41,144 nucleotides of DNA from Chlorogloeopsis fritschii PCC 6912 (GCF_000317285.1 NZ_AJLN01000016.1:1-41144); one strand, 5' to 3'; numbered from the stretch's first letter, positions 1-9,038 are shown. Made by a program: numbers and translations. The notes: a model not told the origin generated them from the sequence alone.

Positions 1-296
1 TATGATTTAGGAATTTAGTATTTGTTTTAATGGAGATTTAATACTGATTTCATAAGCTTGTGAGAATCTGTACAGATGATAGAAATAATTTCTTTGCTGA
101 ATAAGTATGAGCTTGGAATACTTTCTAAAAATAACTAAAAGGAATATACAATCAGACCCAGTGCTTCAAACAACTCCGAGCGCATCCACATCGCGGGCAC
201 AGTATCCGATATCGTATTTCGACAAATTCCCAGAAAATCATCGGTGTGCGATCAAGCTGTAACAAACAATCCTTAGACGAATTTTGAGGTGTTGGA
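1..296. other. Intergenic, no gene seen
   Basis: AT-rich at the left edge. I see no convincing coding frame, RNA or repeat here. The last part may hold unrecognisable upstream sequence of the S41 peptidase fragment that follows. Confidence 0.5.
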
Positions 297-459
297 ATGC
301 TCAATCCATCAATTGGCTATCTGCGGCTCACTAGCTTTTCGGACTACACAGATAGTGGTTTATTTGTAGATGCACTCAAGGAACTTGAAACTGCGCTCGA
401 CTGAGTCTTCACTGCTTCTAAAAAGCTTCAAGGGCTTGTGATTACTTTCCCTTTTGTTG
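297..459 (+). pseudogene. S41-family (C-terminal processing) peptidase fragment
   Basis: The frame opening at ATG 297 reads MLNPSIGYLRLTSFSD, then a stretch ending ALKELETALD, a TGA stop at 402-404, and in the same frame VFTASKKLQGLVIT. This matches the S41/tail-specific protease core, where a GYLR(I/L)xSF strand is followed by a helix and then by the LVIDxRxNxGG strand. The catalytic serine region, PDZ domain and both ends are missing, so this is a dead scrap of about 50 codons. Recognition rests on the spacing of GYLRLTSF to LQGLVI. A chance match is possible but less likely. Confidence 0.5.
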
Positions 460-564
460 TGCGGGCTGCCGAACATGAAACCCTTTAAACTAAGAAGTTC
501 TTTCTTTTGACAGATTTTCAAAATTCGCTTGCGCTCTTTCTGACAACGCGATCGCATGTTTTTT

Positions 565-721
565 TGACATCGCCGTAGCTCAACGGAAAGGTGAAATACA
601 ACCAAACTGCATAGTTAATGATTTCGGTGAGAAAGCGATGGTGGATGTGCACTAGAGGTAAGGAACCGAGGGGTATCCAGATTCTACTATCTGCTGCTCC
701 CTTCATTAACTTGACAATGCC
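565..721 (-). mobile_element. IS6-family insertion sequence, 5' end remnant
   Basis: On the minus strand the DNA encodes HHRFLTEIINYAVWLYFTFP followed by LSYGDV, the characteristic N-terminus of IS6/IS240-type transposases (helix, then RYPLSYRDLEE-like motif). Homology stops after about 30 codons. The outer edge carries ATTAACTTGACAATGCC (705-721), which recurs exactly at 34616-34632 at the edge of another IS6 remnant, so it is very probably the terminal inverted repeat. The insertion sits in the 3' end of the neighbouring flavoprotein gene and supplies its stop codon. Confidence 0.7.
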
Positions 722-1670
722 TTCGACGGATATCCCGCCAGATTTGTGTAGCAGCAAGCGCTCCATCAGCTGCTGCAATAACTACTTGATTTAGTCCGAC
801 TTTGAGGTCCCCAATTGCAAAAATTCGGGGATGGGAGGTACAAGCCATCTTATCCGTAACCAAATTACCACCCTGCTTTTCCAGATTGAATCCTTGGAGA
901 TAATCGGCGTGATATTTTGAACCCATTGAGATTAATCCAGCTTCTAACTCAATCACTGTACCATCTTCCAGTTCTACTCCACTCATCTGGTGGTTCTTGC
1001 CCAAAAATTGCTTAATAGGTGTTTCCACCAACTTATAACCATATTTCTGTAATTTCTGACGCAACTGGAATGCCACCTCAAATTTCCCCTGGGTAAACAA
1101 GGTAATGTAGGGTGTAAACCAACCAAGAGGAAAGACTACTTCTGCATTACTGTTGCTATTTGCAAACACACCTACCTTTTTGTTTGCCATTTCATAGCCA
1201 TCGCAGATGAGACATACGTGCAGATTGTACCCAGCATAATCGTAAACATTTTGCATATTTTCCATCTCTGGCAAGTAGTCAATAATACCACTAGCCACAA
1301 TTAGGTATTTGGAACGGAACTTTTGATAGACGCTATCTTGCCTGCCAACTTTGACGTGCACGGCAAAGGTTTCTCCTTCATCTACTACTTCTTCCACATA
1401 ACCATCAAGAAGGTCTCCGCCAAGGGATAAGTAATGTTCTCTACCTTGCTTAAGCAGCGTGCGACCAGGTGTGTCTGCAGGCAAACCCACGTAATTGTGC
1501 AGTTCTTGCATCCAGAATGATCGGGCTTTGCCTTTATCGATAATTAGACTGGAGAGGAGATAACGTTGTAGATAAATTCCAGCAGACAAACCACCTGCTC
1601 CGCCACCAACAACAATTGCATCATAAATGTGGTCAGTATGTTCTGCAAGAGTTCGTTTTGTGAGTTTCAT
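687..1670 (-). CDS. Thioredoxin-reductase-like NAD(P)/FAD-dependent oxidoreductase, 3' end altered by IS6
   Basis: A 327-residue class-II pyridine nucleotide-disulfide oxidoreductase. The N-terminal FAD motif is GGGAGG (about residues 22-27). The middle has CLICDGYE in the place of the CxxC active site of thioredoxin reductases (CATCDG), so it retains two cysteines. Near the C-terminus is the second FAD motif with IFAIGD. The classical GxGxxA NADPH motif is weak (VFANSNSN), which suggests altered nucleotide use. The start is ATG with GAGG about 9 nt upstream. The last dozen residues (RRHCQVNEGSSR) are encoded by the IS6 terminal repeat, so the natural C-terminal tail is replaced. It is probably still a folded enzyme; its electron acceptor is unknown. 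Confidence 0.8.
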   Translation of the reverse strand: MKLTKRTLAEHTDHIYDAIVVGGGAGGLSAGIYLQRYLLSSLIIDKGKARSFWMQELHNYVGLPADTPGRTLLKQGREHYLSLGGDLLDGYVEEVVDEGETFAVHVKVGRQDSVYQKFRSKYLIVASGIIDYLPEMENMQNVYDYAGYNLHVCLICDGYEMANKKVGVFANSNSNAEVVFPLGWFTPYITLFTQGKFEVAFQLRQKLQKYGYKLVETPIKQFLGKNHQMSGVELEDGTVIELEAGLISMGSKYHADYLQGFNLEKQGGNLVTDKMACTSHPRIFAIGDLKVGLNQVVIAAADGALAATQIWRDIRRRHCQVNEGSSR

Positions 1671-2048
1671 AGCTTTGTCCTCATAGCAACTTGAATTTTA
1701 AATAGGACATTGACAAATTTAAGATTTAATAAGGACGGCAACGAACTCAAGAATGCTGCCATTTTTGATAACCAGTAGGTAAAAAGCACAGAGATAGTAG
1801 GGGATGTAGGCTATGACGGAGCTAAGTTGGTCAAAGATCACAAGCGTTATATCTTGGTTGAGTTGCGATCGCTTATCTTAGTGCCATTTTATTATGAGGC
1901 TTTAAAGTCATAGGATTTGTAGCGAGCAATTTGGTAGTTGTAGAACTTTCTCTGTAAAGGCATGATTATTCTACACCTCCAACAATTAATTGGTAAATAA
2001 TAGTCAAATTAACTTTTTGGTTTGCTTAGTAAAGCGCAAGTATTATTT
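1671..2048. other. Intergenic with one HIP1 site and a possible IS scrap
   Basis: No intact gene. In the plus frame around 1804-1910 the words DVGYDGAKLVKDHKRYILVE appear, reminiscent of the second-aspartate region of DDE transposases, but the match is too short to assign. A GCGATCGC octamer lies near 1866. Nothing else was recognised. Confidence 0.4.
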
Positions 2049-2361
2049 TTAAATCTCAAATGTTGTAGAAATAACATGCATCAGCATCGGATGGGCAACA
2101 TTGCTGTTGCGATTTAAGTAATATCGTTTATAGGCGACGACTCTGAGCGCTTCTTCATAGTGAATGCCCGCCTGCTGGAATACCTCAAAAACTTGGGTTG
2201 CAGCACAATGCTGCCGCCACGGCTATCGAGTTGATGAAGAGAACGTTCGTAAATCATTACGTCCCAAGCAATTGCTTAAAGCAAAACTCCTGCCAACAAT
2301 CCGTCTAGCAATCTGCTAATGATGAATGAACACGCGTTTTCCTAAAGATTGCATTTTTCAT
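2049..2361 (-). pseudogene. FAD-dependent monooxygenase (PHBH-type) N-terminal remnant
   Basis: A well-placed ATG at 2361 with GAGGAG upstream opens a frame that breaks within 20 codons. Across three frames the remains read LLDGLLAGVLL, stop, AIAWDVMIYERS, then HQLDSRGGSIVLQPKF, a frameshift, and VFEVFQQAGIHYEEALRVVA. These correspond to the glycine-rich dinucleotide fold and ERS...RGGGI segment of flavin monooxygenases that oxidise aromatic compounds. At least two frameshifts and one nonsense codon are present, and the C-terminal two thirds are absent. The gene once stood directly downstream of the MFS gene on the same strand, as expected for an oxidation-and-export pair. Confidence 0.7.
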
Positions 2362-2411
2362 ATTCTCCTCGGCATTGCTTTTAGCATTCTCAGCGTGGTT
2401 TCAAGTCATGA

Positions 2412-3572
2412 TTACGTAGAGATATCTATTGTTCCAAACCAGATACCTGCGATGCCGATAAGCAGGAGCCCAGCAAGACAAACGCCTGTCCACTGAAAAG
2501 CGCTCCAACCATAAGTTCCAACGACCGATCCCAAAGATGCGCCTAAAAATGTGGAGACCATGAACACGGTATTAAGTCGGCTGCGAGCATCGGGAAGCAA
2601 GCTATACACTTTGACTTGATTGGCAACTAAAGCACCTTGGCTACTCAAGTTGAGTAACATGCTACCCACGATTAAGCCCCACACCTGAGTTTCAAATTTC
2701 CAAAAGATTAGATACGCTGCAATTGAAGCTAAGAGCGCCATGCCGACCATTGATCGTAGGGTCTTTGCTGTTCCACGATCGGCAATTTGTCCTAATACCG
2801 GAGCTGCTAAAATTCCTCCAATTCCAACGAAGCCGAACAGACCAACCACATTACTGCCATACGAGTAAGGAGGGCGCGTTAACAAAAACGCCAATGTTGA
2901 CCAAAACACACTCAACGCACCAAACAGTATCGCTTGAATTAAACTGGCTTCGCGAAGGACGGGCTGCGATTTCACTAATCCCCATAGCGATTGCAATAAT
3001 TGTAAATAGGTCAGCTTTAGGGTGGGCTGGCTTTTCGGGAGCAATTGAGCAGACGCGATCGCTAATGCAGTCATCCCACCACCCGCGCTCCAATAAATAC
3101 TGCGCCAGCCATATTGTTCTCCGAGCCATCCACCTACTGGTCTTGCAAGCAAGCTGCCGACAAACAAGGCACTCATCAGATTACCTACGATTTTGCCTTG
3201 TGCATTCGGTGGAACTAACTCAGTGGCAAACGGCAGCAGAATCTGCGCGACAATCGTCGTTGCTCCAATTCCATAGCTTGCCACGACTAAACTGTTGAGG
3301 TTTGGAGAGAGTGCAGCTATAATCAAAACGCTTGCGGTGATGAGTAGCATCGTCACAATTAGTTGCCGACGCTCTAGTCGATCCCCTAACGGAACGAAAA
3401 GTAGCAGTCCAGACGCATACCCCAGTTGAGTGAGTGTGGGAATCCAGCCGACTTGATCGGCACTGGCATTGAAACTTTCAGCAATCGCCGCAAGTATCGG
3501 CTGATTATAGTAAAGATTGGCAACGGCAACGGCACACGTAATTGCCATTAACCAAAATATTTGAAGGGTCAT
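2412..3572 (-). CDS. MFS transporter, drug-efflux (DHA1/AraJ-like) type
   Basis: A 386-residue, strongly hydrophobic protein with about 12 predicted membrane helices. The first helix contains NLYYNQPILAAIA, a hallmark of this efflux subfamily. The loop between helices 2 and 3 holds GDRLERRQLI, the MFS motif A (GxxxDRxGRR-like), and RPVGGWLGEQYGWRSIYW matches the region around helices 5 and 6. It should export a small molecule using the proton gradient; the substrate is not predictable. It starts 11 bp after the stop of the TMEM175-like gene, with no visible Shine-Dalgarno, so translation is probably coupled. A broken aromatic monooxygenase lies immediately downstream. Confidence 0.85.
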   Translation of the reverse strand: MTLQIFWLMAITCAVAVANLYYNQPILAAIAESFNASADQVGWIPTLTQLGYASGLLLFVPLGDRLERRQLIVTMLLITASVLIIAALSPNLNSLVVASYGIGATTIVAQILLPFATELVPPNAQGKIVGNLMSALFVGSLLARPVGGWLGEQYGWRSIYWSAGGGMTALAIASAQLLPKSQPTLKLTYLQLLQSLWGLVKSQPVLREASLIQAILFGALSVFWSTLAFLLTRPPYSYGSNVVGLFGFVGIGGILAAPVLGQIADRGTAKTLRSMVGMALLASIAAYLIFWKFETQVWGLIVGSMLLNLSSQGALVANQVKVYSLLPDARSRLNTVFMVSTFLGASLGSVVGTYGWSAFQWTGVCLAGLLLIGIAGIWFGTIDIST

Positions 3573-3583
3573 ACGGATTCAAC

Positions 3584-4246
3584 TTAAGCGTCTTTTGCAA
3601 GTTCTCGATCAAAGCAAGCAAGCTGTTGATCGATCGCACCAGGTAATAGGTAAAATAAGGAGATAGCACCACACAAAAGAAGGCTGAGTGTCGCATTAAC
3701 CAACGCTAGGGTTGCAGCCAAAGAATATGAAATTGGATAGCCCATGCTCCAAATTGACGCTTGACGAACAATATGTCGTTGAATCAAGTTTTCGCTCTTG
3801 ATATACCTATTTAGAACGTAAAACCAAAGTGCATTGTAAACATATCCAGTAATCGCGAGTGAAAATCCATAAAAGCCAACAATGCTTGGATACTGGCTGT
3901 ACTGCCCCACAATCGCTGTCGAGCATGGAATAAATGCAATACACATTAACAGAAATAAATTCAGCGTTAACGTGATTCGATCCACCCGTTTGAGAAAATG
4001 AAATAGGGCATGGTGATTTAGCCAAATCACACCAATTACAATGAAACTCGTTGCGTAGGTCAGGACATGTGGCACAAGATGTAAGAGTTCTCGCCAAATC
4101 GCTGTCGGCGAAGCATGAGAAAGATCGGCAATCCGAATTTCAATCGCGAGTAGAGTCGCTGCGATCGCGAATACGCCATCACTGAATGCCTCGAAGCGGT
4201 TGAGACTCATCAGTGATGTTCGCTGTTGAATGAAAGACTGAGACAT
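3584..4246 (-). CDS. TMEM175-like (DUF1211) potassium channel family protein
   Basis: A 220-residue six-helix membrane protein. Residues 15-32 read NRFEAFSDGVFAIAATLL, containing the FSDG signature of the TMEM175/DUF1211 family, whose bacterial members form tetrameric K+-permeable channels. The motif VIWLNHHALFHFLKRVDR and further hydrophobic segments follow as in the family. The first ATG is supported by GAAGGAAA nine bases upstream, overlapping the end of katA; Met13 is an alternative. The gene lies 13 bp after the catalase stop and 11 bp before the MFS gene, so it is almost certainly co-transcribed with them. Ion transport during oxidative or envelope stress is a plausible but unproven role. 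Confidence 0.85.
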   Translation of the reverse strand: MSQSFIQQRTSLMSLNRFEAFSDGVFAIAATLLAIEIRIADLSHASPTAIWRELLHLVPHVLTYATSFIVIGVIWLNHHALFHFLKRVDRITLTLNLFLLMCIAFIPCSTAIVGQYSQYPSIVGFYGFSLAITGYVYNALWFYVLNRYIKSENLIQRHIVRQASIWSMGYPISYSLAATLALVNATLSLLLCGAISLFYLLPGAIDQQLACFDRELAKDA

Positions 4247-4259
4247 TAAGCCATTTCCT

Positions 4260-5720
4260 TCAAGTATTTATCTTTTCGTACATTCTCTGAGCAACTCCTT
4301 CAGCATAAGCCTGATCTGCCTTGGCAAAATGTGCAAGTTGTCTTTCGATGATAAATTGTGGTACACCCTTCATTGAGTCTGCAATGTTGCCGAATAGCCG
4401 CTGTTTTGAGTCTTCTGGCAACAATCGAAATAGATTACCTGCTTGAGTGTAATCGTCGTTGTCAACGCGGTGATCGTAACGATCTGCATCACCAAAAATC
4501 TTCAATGGCGGTTCCTGATACTGTGGATTTGCTACTGGCCCCCCAAAGCTATTTGGTTCATAGTTAACCGACCCACCATCATTACCGTCAAAGCGCATCA
4601 AGCCATCACGGTGGTAGGTATGCTTCCCAGTTACATGGGGACAGTTCACTGGCAAACTTTCATAGTTGACACCCAGCCGATAGCGATGGGCATCAGTGTA
4701 GGACAAGATGCGTGCCTGAAGCATTTTATCTGGACTCAAGGAAATTCCCGGCACGACGTTGGAGGGAGCAAAGGCAACTTGTTCAATTTCGGCAAAATAG
4801 TTTTCTGAATTGTGGTTGAGTTCAATAATTCCCACTTCAATAAGAGGATAATCTTGATGTGGCCAAACCTTAGTTAAATCGAAAGGATTGTAAGGTGTCT
4901 TTTGTGCATCCGCTTCTGGCATAATCTGTACAAAGAAACGCCATCTGGGATAATTACCCTGCTCAATCGCATAGAATAGGTCACGCTGAAAACTTTCGCG
5001 GTCTTCTCCAATAATCTTAGCGGCTTGCTCATTCGTGAGGTTGCGAATACCCTGTAAAGTTTTGAGATGAAATTTGACCCAAAAACGCTGATTGTTTGTG
5101 TTAATGAAACTAAAAGTATGGCTACCATAGCCATTCATATGACGATAGCTTGCAGGTAATCCGCGATCGCTAAACAGAATTGTTACTTGATGCAGACTTT
5201 CAGGTAAGAGTGACCAGAAGTCCCACATGGCAGTAGGATTACGTAGATTGGTTTTGGGGTTGCGCTTTTGGGTGCGGATGAAATCGCTGAATTTGAGCGG
5301 ATCGCGCACAAAGAAGACAGGAGTGTTGTTCCCGACTAAATCCCAGTTACCTTCTTCAGTGTAGAACTTGAGGGCAAAGCCACGCACATCTCGCTCTGCA
5401 TCAGCAGCACCACGTTCGCCTGCCACTGTGGAAAACCTAACGAGGACTTCGGTTTGTTTGCCAACTTGTGAAAAAAGTTTTGCCTTTGTATATTGTGTAA
5501 TGTCGTTTGTAACGGTAAAAATGCCATAAGCTCCAGAACCTTTAGCGTGAACCACCCGTTCTGGAATGCGCTCACGGTTGAAGTGGGCTATCTTCTCAAT
5601 TAAGTAAAAGTCTTGCATGAGCAGTGGACCTCGTGGTCCGGCTGTCAGCGAGTTTTGATTATCAGCAACTGGTATTCCTGCATCTGTAGTCAATATCTTT
5701 TTATTTTGATTCTCGTCCAT
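4260..5720 (-). CDS. katA: Monofunctional haem catalase, clade-3 type
   Basis: A 486-residue small-subunit catalase that converts H2O2 to water and oxygen in the cytoplasm. The distal histidine is His58 within [17 protein letters not shown], the distal asparagine is Asn131 or Asn132 ([14 protein letters not shown]), and the proximal haem tyrosine is Tyr341 in [14 protein letters not shown] with Arg337 before it. NADPH-region sequences and the C-terminal helices ([13 protein letters not shown]) are intact, and the length is normal for clade 3. The gene lies 64 bp downstream of the sensor kinase and 13 bp upstream of the DUF1211 gene, which suggests kinase-linked control. Haem catalases are patchy among cyanobacteria, so horizontal acquisition is possible. 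Confidence 0.97.
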   Translation of the reverse strand: MDENQNKKILTTDAGIPVADNQNSLTAGPRGPLLMQDFYLIEKIAHFNRERIPERVVHAKGSGAYGIFTVTNDITQYTKAKLFSQVGKQTEVLVRFSTVAGERGAADAERDVRGFALKFYTEEGNWDLVGNNTPVFFVRDPLKFSDFIRTQKRNPKTNLRNPTAMWDFWSLLPESLHQVTILFSDRGLPASYRHMNGYGSHTFSFINTNNQRFWVKFHLKTLQGIRNLTNEQAAKIIGEDRESFQRDLFYAIEQGNYPRWRFFVQIMPEADAQKTPYNPFDLTKVWPHQDYPLIEVGIIELNHNSENYFAEIEQVAFAPSNVVPGISLSPDKMLQARILSYTDAHRYRLGVNYESLPVNCPHVTGKHTYHRDGLMRFDGNDGGSVNYEPNSFGGPVANPQYQEPPLKIFGDADRYDHRVDNDDYTQAGNLFRLLPEDSKQRLFGNIADSMKGVPQFIIERQLAHFAKADQAYAEGVAQRMYEKINT

Positions 5721-5784
5721 GATTGAAGTTCCAATAATTTTGTAACGCTTTTGTTAGAGGATTTTGTGTCAACACATATCCTGG

Positions 5785-7173
5785 TTAGGATTGATTGATG
5801 GGCAGACGAACCTTAAAGCTTGTGTTGCTTGGTTCCGAAAACAAGCGAATGTCTCCGTGATGCTGAAACACTACAATACGATAGGCAATCTCTAGACCTA
5901 ATCCCGTCCCTGCACCGACCTCCTTCGTTGTAAAAAACGGCTCAAAGATTCGGGACTGAATCTCCAGAGGAATGCCTGGTCCATTATCTGCTATCTCCAC
6001 CAGCACGTAGTCAATCTCTCGTGCAGTGCGCACCCAAATCTGCCCAGATTCGCCTAGCGCATCGATAGCGTTGTCAATTAGATTCGTCCAAACCTGGTTA
6101 AGTTCGGTGCCATATGCACTAATGCGCGGCAGATTCGGGTCGTACTCGCGTGTTACAACAATGCCGCTCTTCTTTCTTAGTTTATAACTGAGGATGGTTA
6201 GTGTACTTTCAAGACCCTCATGCACATCTACCTCTTGCAGTGGAGATTGATCCATGTAGGAATACGCCTTAACAGCCTTAACTAGCTCGGAGATGCGAGT
6301 AGTACCCTGTTCGAGCACATCCAGCAGACTTATTACACTCAGCGTTGCCTCCAGCCAGTTCAGCACATCGCTAAGTGCATTGACACTCACCTGCGATCTA
6401 ATCGATTCCAATTCAGTAGTGTTAATTCCAGCTGCAACTAGGGTAGAAACGAAGATCCATCCATCGGCAATATCGTGCTCTTCCAGCCAGTTCGCTAATT
6501 CGTCTTCCAGCTTAATTTGAGTCAATGGATCTAAACGGTTGGGAGTAGTGAAGTGCTTAATAGCATCACGCTTTAGCTTCGAGAGGCACTGGAGTTGAAC
6601 TGGCGTGAGGTGTTGCTCAATCGGCCTAAGTGCAAAGGCTTCTAATATCGCGATTGGAGTGCGCAACTGTTCCGCAACCCGATGTACTGCTGATGCTGGA
6701 TTGTTGATCTCATGAGCAAGACCAGCGGCCAGTGTACCCAAGGATATGAGTTTCTCGTGCTGTTGGGATAAGACCTGCAACTCTTGCATTCGCCTTGCCA
6801 TACAACCAAGTATAACTTTTCTAACTGACGGACAGATTACGAGCATCTGCCAAAAATCGTCTTTTTTTATACAATACACATGGCTTCTGCATACTGCTTG
6901 CCCACTTGCCAAGTGAACCGTACCCGTAAGTAGAGGAACTTCTCCTAAAAACATACCAGTATCGTATGTATTTAAAAAAAGCTCCTGGTTATAAATCTTT
7001 CTCGAAATCCGCACAGTTCCTTCGAGTACCACATAAAAGAGTTCGACTGGCTCTCCTTGATTAAACAGCATTTCTCCTGGATTCAGCCAGACCTGAATAC
7101 CCTGTGTTAGGTACTGAAGTTGCTCCTCTGTTAATTCTTGAAACAGGGGTATTTTACGTAATGCCTCAAGCAT
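5785..7173 (-). CDS. Sensor histidine kinase with N-terminal cyclic-nucleotide-binding-like domain
   Basis: A soluble 462-residue kinase. Residues 10-125 form a CRP-type cNMP fold (IPLFQELTEEQLQYL, GEMLFNQGEP, FLGEVPLLTG), but the arginine of the phosphate-binding cassette is not evident, so another ligand or redox input is possible. The H-box is GLAHEINNPASAV with His154. A long helical insert follows. The catalytic domain has the N-box NLIDNAIDAL (Asn368), the G1 box DNGPGIP (about 397-402), the F-box FEPFFTTKE and the G2 box GTGLGL. No membrane helices are seen. It is the first gene of the kinase-katA-DUF1211-MFS set. No ordinary response regulator is adjacent; the receiver/reductase fusion near 28.8-30.5 kb is a candidate partner. 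Confidence 0.93.
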   Translation of the reverse strand: MLEALRKIPLFQELTEEQLQYLTQGIQVWLNPGEMLFNQGEPVELFYVVLEGTVRISRKIYNQELFLNTYDTGMFLGEVPLLTGTVHLASGQAVCRSHVYCIKKDDFWQMLVICPSVRKVILGCMARRMQELQVLSQQHEKLISLGTLAAGLAHEINNPASAVHRVAEQLRTPIAILEAFALRPIEQHLTPVQLQCLSKLKRDAIKHFTTPNRLDPLTQIKLEDELANWLEEHDIADGWIFVSTLVAAGINTTELESIRSQVSVNALSDVLNWLEATLSVISLLDVLEQGTTRISELVKAVKAYSYMDQSPLQEVDVHEGLESTLTILSYKLRKKSGIVVTREYDPNLPRISAYGTELNQVWTNLIDNAIDALGESGQIWVRTAREIDYVLVEIADNGPGIPLEIQSRIFEPFFTTKEVGAGTGLGLEIAYRIVVFQHHGDIRLFSEPSNTSFKVRLPINQS

Positions 7174-8092
7174 CGCAAGAACCTAGACAGTTTCTATTTT
7201 GTTACATCTTCCGCAAATTTTACTGAGACTTAAGTATTGGTGACTGGCATAGCACTAAAGGCGATCGCTTCTGCCATATTCCGTGTATTACCCGTATTCT
7301 GTTGTGGAAATTATCAATAAATTCGTCATTTTTAATCTCCTTAGTTTTGCTCAACAACGGCATTTCCTGCCAGCATATCCAGCAGAACCAGTACATTTGG
7401 TTATTACGAATATGTTGTAGTAGTTGATGGGAGCAGAAGGACAATTTTTCACTAAAGCAGCTGGTATATGGATGACCGCTGACTACTATAAACTCCTAGA
7501 GGTCAGTTTCCCGTAGGGTAAGCATTGATCGAGAAATCACTAAGAGCCATTGCTGCCCAAAATGAAGCTTTCCACTCTAGATAACTTCACTTTCATCAAT
7601 CAGCACAACAATGCTTGTCTTTTATACTGGCAATTTAAAAATGTTTTCTCCAGGGAATATTAGGAAGTTAAATATGAAATTAAAAAAGTATATATTTTGC
7701 TGGTTCAACACCTATGTGTTTTTTAAGCATATAAAGTTTTGATAAAAATAACTAAATTGAGGAAAAAAGAACGCTGTCAGTGACGTATTTGAAATTAATA
7801 TTAAGCGAAGCGAAACATGAGATTCTGAACGATAGCGAAGAATAATATTCCGGCGCAAGATGTGACTTTACTTAATTTTGTAGTAAAAACAGGTGGTAGA
7901 TGCGATCGCAATCTTTGCCACTGTTCGTCTGTTAAGTAGTTACGTCTCATATTACGAGATTACCGTGATTTGCAGACACGCCCTAAGCTTCATAAGTTCA
8001 TCCTTAACATCCGGATGTTCGCTTGTTAAAACTTTTTTGAAGTTGAAAATTGGAATTGACTTATCACGCAACAAACAAAAGGAGCATGAAGA
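7174..8092. other. Long intergenic region between divergent gene blocks
   Basis: About 900 bp with two HIP1 octamers (near 7260 and 7902) and no coding frame I can defend. It separates the minus-strand kinase-catalase block from the plus-strand catabolic block, so it should hold promoters for both. A good ribosome-binding site (AAAAGGAG, about 8077-8084) serves the chimeric reading frame that starts at 8093. Confidence 0.5.
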
Positions 8093-8326
8093 ATGCAACT
8101 GAACCACGTTAACCATATCAGCGCTTCTGTCCGCGATCTTGACCGCTCGATTGAGTTTTACCGTGACCTTACAGGCGGTGAAATTGAGAATGAAGGAAGA
8201 GGAAACAGTCCGTCTGGTGATAACCTTGTCAATGAAATGAAAACTGCCAAGCAAGAATTCTAACTTCGGCAAATTTCCCACTTCTATAAGGCTGATCCAG
8301 ACTACGGTATGCGGGTCAAGATTTAA
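8093..8326 (+). pseudogene. Chimeric remnant: VOC/glyoxalase N-terminus joined to a catalase C-terminus
   Basis: With AAAAGGAG upstream, ATG 8093 opens MQLNHVNHISASVRDLDRSI followed by EFYRDLTGG, the first beta-alpha unit of a vicinal-oxygen-chelate (glyoxalase/dioxygenase) protein including its metal-ligand His near residue 8. After about 37 residues the same frame changes character to DNLVNEMKTAKQEF, a TAA stop (8261-8263), and then LRQISHFYKADPDYGMRV. That second part looks like the extreme C-terminus of a haem catalase (compare [13 protein letters not shown] in the catalase at 4260-5720, though clearly a different lineage). It appears to be two genes fused by a deletion, then broken by a stop. 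The first 56 codons could still be translated. Confidence 0.55.
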
Positions 8327-8447
8327 ACATCTATATCAAAAAGGAAGTGCTTAATTAGTTGAGCAAGTTGCACTGAAACATAATCAATAGTCTGCATCAG
8401 TTCCCTTCTAATATAAGCAGGAGTCGCTTAAGGGATGTATCAAAACA

Positions 8448-9026
8448 ATGAGGCTTGATATGCAGAAGCGAAATAACTACTACAAAGATTTATCAGCTGA
8501 TTATTCTAGACCAGGACTTGTTCCTGACGATCTAGGGAAAAAACTCATCAGTGATGCTGAGAAGTATATTGCACTTCAAAAACCAACTTTACCTGAAATT
8601 ACTCCCGAATACACCTTACAACTCATAGAAAAAGAGAATAAGGAATGGTGGCCAACTCACTGTGAAGCTTTGCGGCAAGCTAGAGGTGATCTACTAGCAG
8701 GCGAGTACACCGATAATCTAGTTTACTTTTGTCAAGATGGGCCTTTTTACGGCAAAACAGCAGGGACAAAACGAGAGGCAAACTGGTGGGCAATTATTGC
8801 TCAACCAGAGGTAACTATGGTTTGGCCCATTGTGATGTTTCATGGTGAAACTGTCTATTTTGAATGGAAATGTCTTGACGACGAAACAAATGAAACTTTA
8901 GCTAAGGGAAATGTGACATATCTGCGTCGTGGGCATAGAGGTGGATGCTACCTCAAAACTGAGCAGCTGACCTTTTACAGGGATGTTTTTGCATCCGAGA
9001 GACTAATGAAGTTAATCACCACTTAG
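8448..9026 (+). CDS. NTF2-like / SnoaL-like domain protein
   Basis: A 192-residue soluble protein. Residues 55-190 have the NTF2/SnoaL pattern: a helix (EYTLQLIEKENKEWWPTHCEAL), then LLAGEYTDNLVYFCQDGPFYG, then strands VTMVWPIVMFHGETVYFEWK and the closing YLRRGHRGGCYLKTEQLTFY. Such folds act as small-molecule cyclases, isomerases, dehydratases or non-catalytic binders; the reaction is not predictable here. Two starts are possible: ATG 8448, or ATG 8460 with GAGG six bases upstream. It is followed after 12 bp by the CMD-domain gene and belongs to the same transcription unit. A decayed paralogue lies at 22402-22816. Confidence 0.8.
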   Translation: MRLDMQKRNNYYKDLSADYSRPGLVPDDLGKKLISDAEKYIALQKPTLPEITPEYTLQLIEKENKEWWPTHCEALRQARGDLLAGEYTDNLVYFCQDGPFYGKTAGTKREANWWAIIAQPEVTMVWPIVMFHGETVYFEWKCLDDETNETLAKGNVTYLRRGHRGGCYLKTEQLTFYRDVFASERLMKLITT

Positions 9027-9038
9027 AGGTTAATCGTG

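Noticed and set aside
1804-1910. DVGYDGAKLVKDHKRYILVE, possible DDE transposase scrap
   Set aside because: Too short and isolated to assign to an IS family.
2723-3298. Long plus-strand frame opposite the MFS gene
   Set aside because: It is the antisense shadow of the MFS coding region, has no family resemblance and has no ribosome-binding site.
4443-4808. Plus-strand frame of about 120 codons inside the catalase gene
   Set aside because: Antisense of a strongly recognised catalase; no independent evidence.
7220-7444. Minus-strand frame of 74 codons upstream of the sensor kinase
   Set aside because: No ribosome-binding site and no similarity I recognise; composition is not gene-like.
7952-8281. 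Minus-strand frame of 109 codons
   Set aside because: Overlaps the VOC-catalase chimera in antisense and matches no family.
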